Shown here: piece after piece, positions 13,814 to 16,813 of the stretch
How the letters are laid out: every line of letters begins with the position of its first letter
How positions within the stretch are numbered: the stretch's first letter is position 1
Assembly: GCA_001437855.1 (NCBI GenBank)
Contig: LIBD01000007.1
Location: forward strand, 1 to 16,813
Reading direction: 5' to 3'
DNA: 16,813 nt
Source: Actinobacteria bacterium BACL4 MAG-120820-bin23
GTDB lineage: Bacteria > Actinomycetota > Actinomycetes > Nanopelagicales > Nanopelagicaceae
Translations under genes and position numbers: made by a program
Notes under the pieces: model-generated
What the model was told of the DNA's origin: nothing
Database searches by the model: none
Seen by the model: the letters and a program-made list of their open reading frames with translations, nothing else

Positions 13814-14322
13814 ACCCCATCTCGTTTTGCCACTACAAATTGATTTGAGATCTCAGAGCCACTCCAGATCTGCTGCTGGCCACCATTTTTTTCAATCTTG
13901 GTTAGGGCGGCGCGATGTATTACTACATCAAATACTTTTTGATCCGGTCTATCAGAATTTATAAGCACTTTAATCAACTTATATCCCTGCCCCCGCAAAG
14001 ATGCGTTGGTAAAAAGGCTGGCTAGGCGGGATGAGATATCTAAACAAGCGCACTCAGCAGCTGCTGCTTGGTTTAGCTTTGATAAATCCCCACCTAGTGC
14101 CAAATTTAAGCTATCTACATAATTAATGATTGGCTCAATGGCTGCTGGCTCCACCGCTGGTAGTAGGGAGAGATCATTTTCTTCCCTCTGATCTAACCTA
14201 ACTTGATCTGAATTAACTTGATCTGAATTTACACCGCTAATCTCCATCGCCCCATGCGCTCTAGCGCAGGCAGATAAGAGCAGTGGCAGTGTCAGGATTA
14301 ATAGTGCTCGCCTTAAGCTCAT
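13789..14322 (-). CDS. Predicted lipoprotein, DUF6318-like
   Basis: A 177-residue protein with a lipoprotein signal peptide: MSLRR, hydrophobic LLILTLPLLL, then lipobox LSAC with Cys19 as the lipidated residue. A disordered acidic segment (29-55) contains NSDQVNSDQV. The folded part begins near IINYVDSLNLAL and has a Cys91-x-Cys93 pair. It ends with an exposed beta-type segment (FVVAKRDGVWQLIQIR). The arrangement resembles DUF6318 actinobacterial lipoproteins, but I hold that family name only tentatively. It would sit on the outer face of the membrane. It is the first gene of the minus-strand run and overlaps the PKD gene by 25 bp, so the two may act together at the cell surface. Confidence 0.75.
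   Translation of the reverse strand: MSLRRALLILTLPLLLSACARAHGAMEISGVNSDQVNSDQVRLDQREENDLSLLPAVEPAAIEPIINYVDSLNLALGGDLSKLNQAAAAECACLDISSRLASLFTNASLRGQGYKLIKVLINSDRPDQKVFDVVIHRAALTKIEKNGGQQQIWSGSEISNQFVVAKRDGVWQLIQIR
14200..14229. repeat. Perfect 15-bp tandem duplication in the lipoprotein gene
   Basis: The 15-mer AACTTGATCTGAATT occurs twice back to back (14200-14214 and 14215-14229). It keeps frame and yields two NSDQV units in the disordered segment after the lipid anchor. It looks like a recent slippage event. Confidence 0.85.
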
Positions 14323-14375
14323 GGCGATAATCTAAATAAATTTTAAAATCTCTGCTTAAAGATGAGAGTAAATAT
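14323..14375. promoter_or_regulatory. Divergent intergenic region, lipoprotein / NUDIX
   Basis: A 53-bp AT-rich gap that must hold start signals for both genes. On the minus strand TAGATT ends six bases before the lipoprotein ATG, which has no Shine-Dalgarno. That TANNNT spacing is what a leaderless actinobacterial transcript would show. For the NUDIX gene, GAGAG (14364-14368) is a modest ribosome site. No clear -35 element is seen for either. Confidence 0.3.
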
Positions 14376-14864
14376 GTGAATTACTACTGGGTGTGTAAAA
14401 CTACCCTTATGGCACACCGAGATGGCGATGGTTGGATTGAATGTAATTGCGGTGGTAAGCATTGGGGATTACATGGCGCAGCCGGCTTATTACTAATTAG
14501 AGATAAAACCATCTTGATGCAACACCGAGCTCCTTGGGTACACAACGGCGATACCTGGGGAATTCCAGGTGGCGCCCGGGATTCTCATGAGAGCCCAGTG
14601 CAAGCAGCAATCAGAGAGGCCCGTGAAGAGATTGGTATCTTTGAAAAAGATTTAACGCCAGGTGAGATATTTATTGATGATCATGGGGTGTGGAGCTATC
14701 ACACAGTAATTGCAAATGCCCACAAAGAGTTAGTTGCCCATGAAGCAAATGATGAGTCCAAGGAGGTGGCTTGGATACCACTTGATGATGTGGTTAAGAA
14801 AAATCTACACCCCAGTTTTGCAAATACTTGGCCACAACTTTTAGTAAAGTTAAAAGCGCTTTAA
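14376..14864 (+). CDS. NUDIX hydrolase
   Basis: A 162-residue protein that would hydrolyse a nucleoside diphosphate linked to some other group, using Mg2+. The Nudix box is complete: Gly66, five residues, Glu72, seven residues, then Arg80-Glu81-x-x-Glu84-Glu85-x-Gly87-Ile88. The preceding HRAPWVHNGDTWGIPGGARDSHE wording is typical of an actinobacterial group. The N-terminus adds a Cys7, Cys23-x-Cys25 cluster (CNCGGKHWG) that may bind a metal. The start is GTG 14376; the ATG two bases earlier hits a stop at once. Its stop interleaves with that of DinG. The substrate is not predictable: house-cleaning of damaged nucleotides, ADP-ribose or others are all possible. Confidence 0.9.
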   Translation: MNYYWVCKTTLMAHRDGDGWIECNCGGKHWGLHGAAGLLLIRDKTILMQHRAPWVHNGDTWGIPGGARDSHESPVQAAIREAREEIGIFEKDLTPGEIFIDDHGVWSYHTVIANAHKELVAHEANDESKEVAWIPLDDVVKKNLHPSFANTWPQLLVKLKAL

Positions 14865-16813
14865 TCGCCGGTTTTCTCTGGCCTGGCTTTATATTGTTGA
14901 TCTAATCTAGAAAGTGCCTCTTTAATTATCGCCCCATCATGGGTGCGATAAAAAGCTGGCATTGAGTTTAAAAGAATTGAGCCATACCGTTTATTTACAA
15001 TTCGAGAATCTAATATCGCCACCACTCCCCGATCATCTAGGGAGCGAATTAATCTGCCCGTACCTTGGGCAAGTAGGAGTGCTGCCCGTGGCAATGAGAT
15101 CTGCATAAAGCCAGAGCCACCAGATTGATCTGCTTGCGCAGCTCTAGCAGCTAGCACTGGTTCATCTGGCCGTGGAAATGGAATTCGATCAATCGCAACT
15201 AATGTGCAGGCCGGGCCGGGCACATCAATACCTTGCCAAAGTGAGATTGTGCCGAGCAAGGTGGCAGATTCATCTTTAGCAAACTTTTCAACTAATGGCC
15301 CAACTGCATCCCCTCTTCGTTGGGTAATAATTGGCAGCTTTAACTCCGCTAAAACTTTTCTTAAATGCTCATCAGCTGCCTCAACTGCTTTCCAAGATGA
15401 AAACAATGCCAAGCACCGGCCCCCGGCGGCTTGAATTAACTCTCCCAACTCAACTAACACTTGATGTGAGATGCCATCCCTAGTTGGTTCTGGTAGATCC
15501 TTTGGTAGATATAACATTCCTTGGTTTGCAAAATCAAAGGGTGAGCCCACATCTAAGATCTGCAGATTTGCCGGATCCATACTCTGCTGATCAGGCTCCT
15601 GATTATTATCCCCAATCGCTTCAGCGATATCTTCATCCTCAGCTAATTTTTCATTAACTACAAAACCAATACTTTTAGCGATTGCATCAAAGGATTTGCC
15701 CACAGTTAAGGTGGCGCTGGTGGCAATAACTGGGGTCTTACTTAATAGATTTTTGCGCAACACATCAGAGACTGAAAGTGGGGCAAGGTAGAGGGTAGAA
15801 AAATTTGGCTCAAACCAAAGCACATGTGTGCTGCCTGGCTTTAATAACTTAGTAATAGTTTGATTAATCTCATTTAGCGCACCCTTTACCCGAGCTCGCT
15901 CTGCCATAGTATTTGGATCAATAATCTGCTCATCAGCTGAAATCAATTGCAATACGGCAGCGGTTGCCTCCTTTACCTTTCGCATCCCGGCCTCTAACTC
16001 TTTGGGCACCTGCTCTAATTTGCCCAACTTAGCTGTATCTAGCTTTACATCCAGGGCGTACTCCTCAACTGACTTAGTAAATTTCTCACTGGCTTTAACC
16101 AAGCCATCACTTACCTTTGCTGGCATATGTTTTCTGGCCATTACCGCTGCCCTACTTACTCTGGCCGCAGTTAACTCCTCAGTTACCGCACCTGTGGTGC
16201 GATCTGAAAACTCATGTGCCTCATCTAAAACAATTGCATCCCGCTCTGGCAAGATCGGATGTGAATCAACAATCTCAATGGCTAACAGTGTGTGGTTGGT
16301 GACCACAATATCTGCCGCTTGCGCCTTTGCCTTTGCTAACGCAGCAAAACACTTAGCTCCAGATGGACACTCATCTGCGCCAATGCACTCGCGGCCAGAG
16401 ACTGAGGCTGCCTGCCAAACTCTGCGATCAACATCGGGGGCATCATCTCGATCACCAGTAGCGCCCGTTGATTGCGCCCAAGCGCGTAATCGTTTGGCAT
16501 CGGATTCTAAGTATGAAACATCTAATATCTCCTGCGCCTCTGGATCTGAGGCTGAGTTATTTAATTTTTGCAGGCAGATGTAATTTCCTACGCCCTTATA
16601 GATTGCAAATGAGATATCTCGATTTAACTCTTTTTCTAATGCCGCCTTTATCTTTGGCAGATCCCGCTCAACTAGTTGGCGCTGTAAGGCAAGAGTTGCA
16701 GTTGCCACTAAAACTTTTTTGCCATGAACTAAGGCTGGTACTAAATACGCTAAGGATTTTCCAGTGCCAGTGCCTGCTTGAACTAAGAGATGGTGTCGAT
16801 TATTTAATGCATT
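14861..16813 (-). CDS. dinG: DinG-type ATP-dependent Fe-S DNA helicase (5' end beyond window)
   Basis: This is a superfamily 2, XPD/DinG-like 5'-3' helicase that unwinds DNA and R-loop-type structures in repair. At least 651 residues are visible. The frame stays open to the right edge, and the first visible codons contain Walker A GTGTGKS (about 35 codons before the GTG at 16708), so that GTG is internal and the true start lies outside. Counting from 16708, the four Cys of the 4Fe-4S domain are Cys45, Cys108, Cys114 and Cys120. The DEAH box is at 162-165 (VLDEAHEF). LFSSWKAVE, LWQGIDVPG and motif VI QGTGRLIRS follow. Its stop overlaps the NUDIX stop by 4 bp. Confidence 0.93.
   Translation of the reverse strand, partial: NALNNRHHLLVQAGTGTGKSLAYLVPALVHGKKVLVATATLALQRQLVERDLPKIKAALEKELNRDISFAIYKGVGNYICLQKLNNSASDPEAQEILDVSYLESDAKRLRAWAQSTGATGDRDDAPDVDRRVWQAASVSGRECIGADECPSGAKCFAALAKAKAQAADIVVTNHTLLAIEIVDSHPILPERDAIVLDEAHEFSDRTTGAVTEELTAARVSRAAVMARKHMPAKVSDGLVKASEKFTKSVEEYALDVKLDTAKLGKLEQVPKELEAGMRKVKEATAAVLQLISADEQIIDPNTMAERARVKGALNEINQTITKLLKPGSTHVLWFEPNFSTLYLAPLSVSDVLRKNLLSKTPVIATSATLTVGKSFDAIAKSIGFVVNEKLAEDEDIAEAIGDNNQEPDQQSMDPANLQILDVGSPFDFANQGMLYLPKDLPEPTRDGISHQVLVELGELIQAAGGRCLALFSSWKAVEAADEHLRKVLAELKLPIITQRRGDAVGPLVEKFAKDESATLLGTISLWQGIDVPGPACTLVAIDRIPFPRPDEPVLAARAAQADQSGGSGFMQISLPRAALLLAQGTGRLIRSLDDRGVVAILDSRIVNKRYGSILLNSMPAFYRTHDGAIIKEALSRLDQQYKARPEKTGD

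Noticed and set aside
16002..16583. 193-codon open frame on the plus strand opposite dinG
   Set aside because: Antisense to the Fe-S and DEAH regions of DinG, with Ser/Ala-rich composition that mirrors the coding strand; no independent support.

Overview
This window reads as a compact, low-G+C, AT-rich chromosome segment from an actinobacterium. The best fit by inference is a streamlined freshwater type such as Nanopelagicales (acI lineage). Support comes from four things: actinobacterial-style proteins (DUF7455, DUF4192, SigA with a Lys-rich N-terminus, a SAM-IV riboswitch); the order sigA / DUF7455 / parE, which I recall from Streptomyces around hrdB and parE; gaps of 24 to about 185 bp with no stretch above 200 bp lacking a gene; and frequent TTG/GTG starts. 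No rRNA, tRNA, insertion sequence, prophage or CRISPR array is visible.

Layout, left to right. Positions 1-938 (minus) hold a partial nucleotide pyrophosphatase/phosphodiesterase. Positions 1110-4214 (plus) hold the topoisomerase IV A subunit, which lacks its whole C-terminal domain, followed in the same reading frame by an ABC-F ATPase. Positions 4211-6333 (minus) hold the topoisomerase IV B subunit, interrupted by a one-base frameshift. At 6518-6733 (plus) is a small DUF7455 zinc-ribbon protein. From 6730 back to 14322 there is a long minus-strand run. In transcription order it is: a lipoprotein, a secreted Lys-Pro-repeat/PKD protein, a short DUF4192 protein, alanine dehydrogenase, a SAM-IV riboswitch with metY and metX, the primary sigma factor sigA, and a CDGSH iron-sulfur protein. 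Positions 14376-14864 (plus) hold a NUDIX hydrolase. Positions 14861-16813 (minus) hold a DinG-type Fe-S helicase cut by the window edge.

Functionally, metY and metX form a SAM-regulated transsulfhydrylation route to methionine: MetX acetylates homoserine and MetY adds sulfur. The topoisomerase genes, DinG and sigA are core information-processing genes. No novel multi-gene system is evident. The observations most worth checking are the domain-exact loss of the ParC C-terminal domain, the parE frameshift, an actinobacterial DnaA box inside the presumed sigA promoter, the riboswitch expression platform, and the fact that all three convergent gene pairs end on the same shared TTAA.
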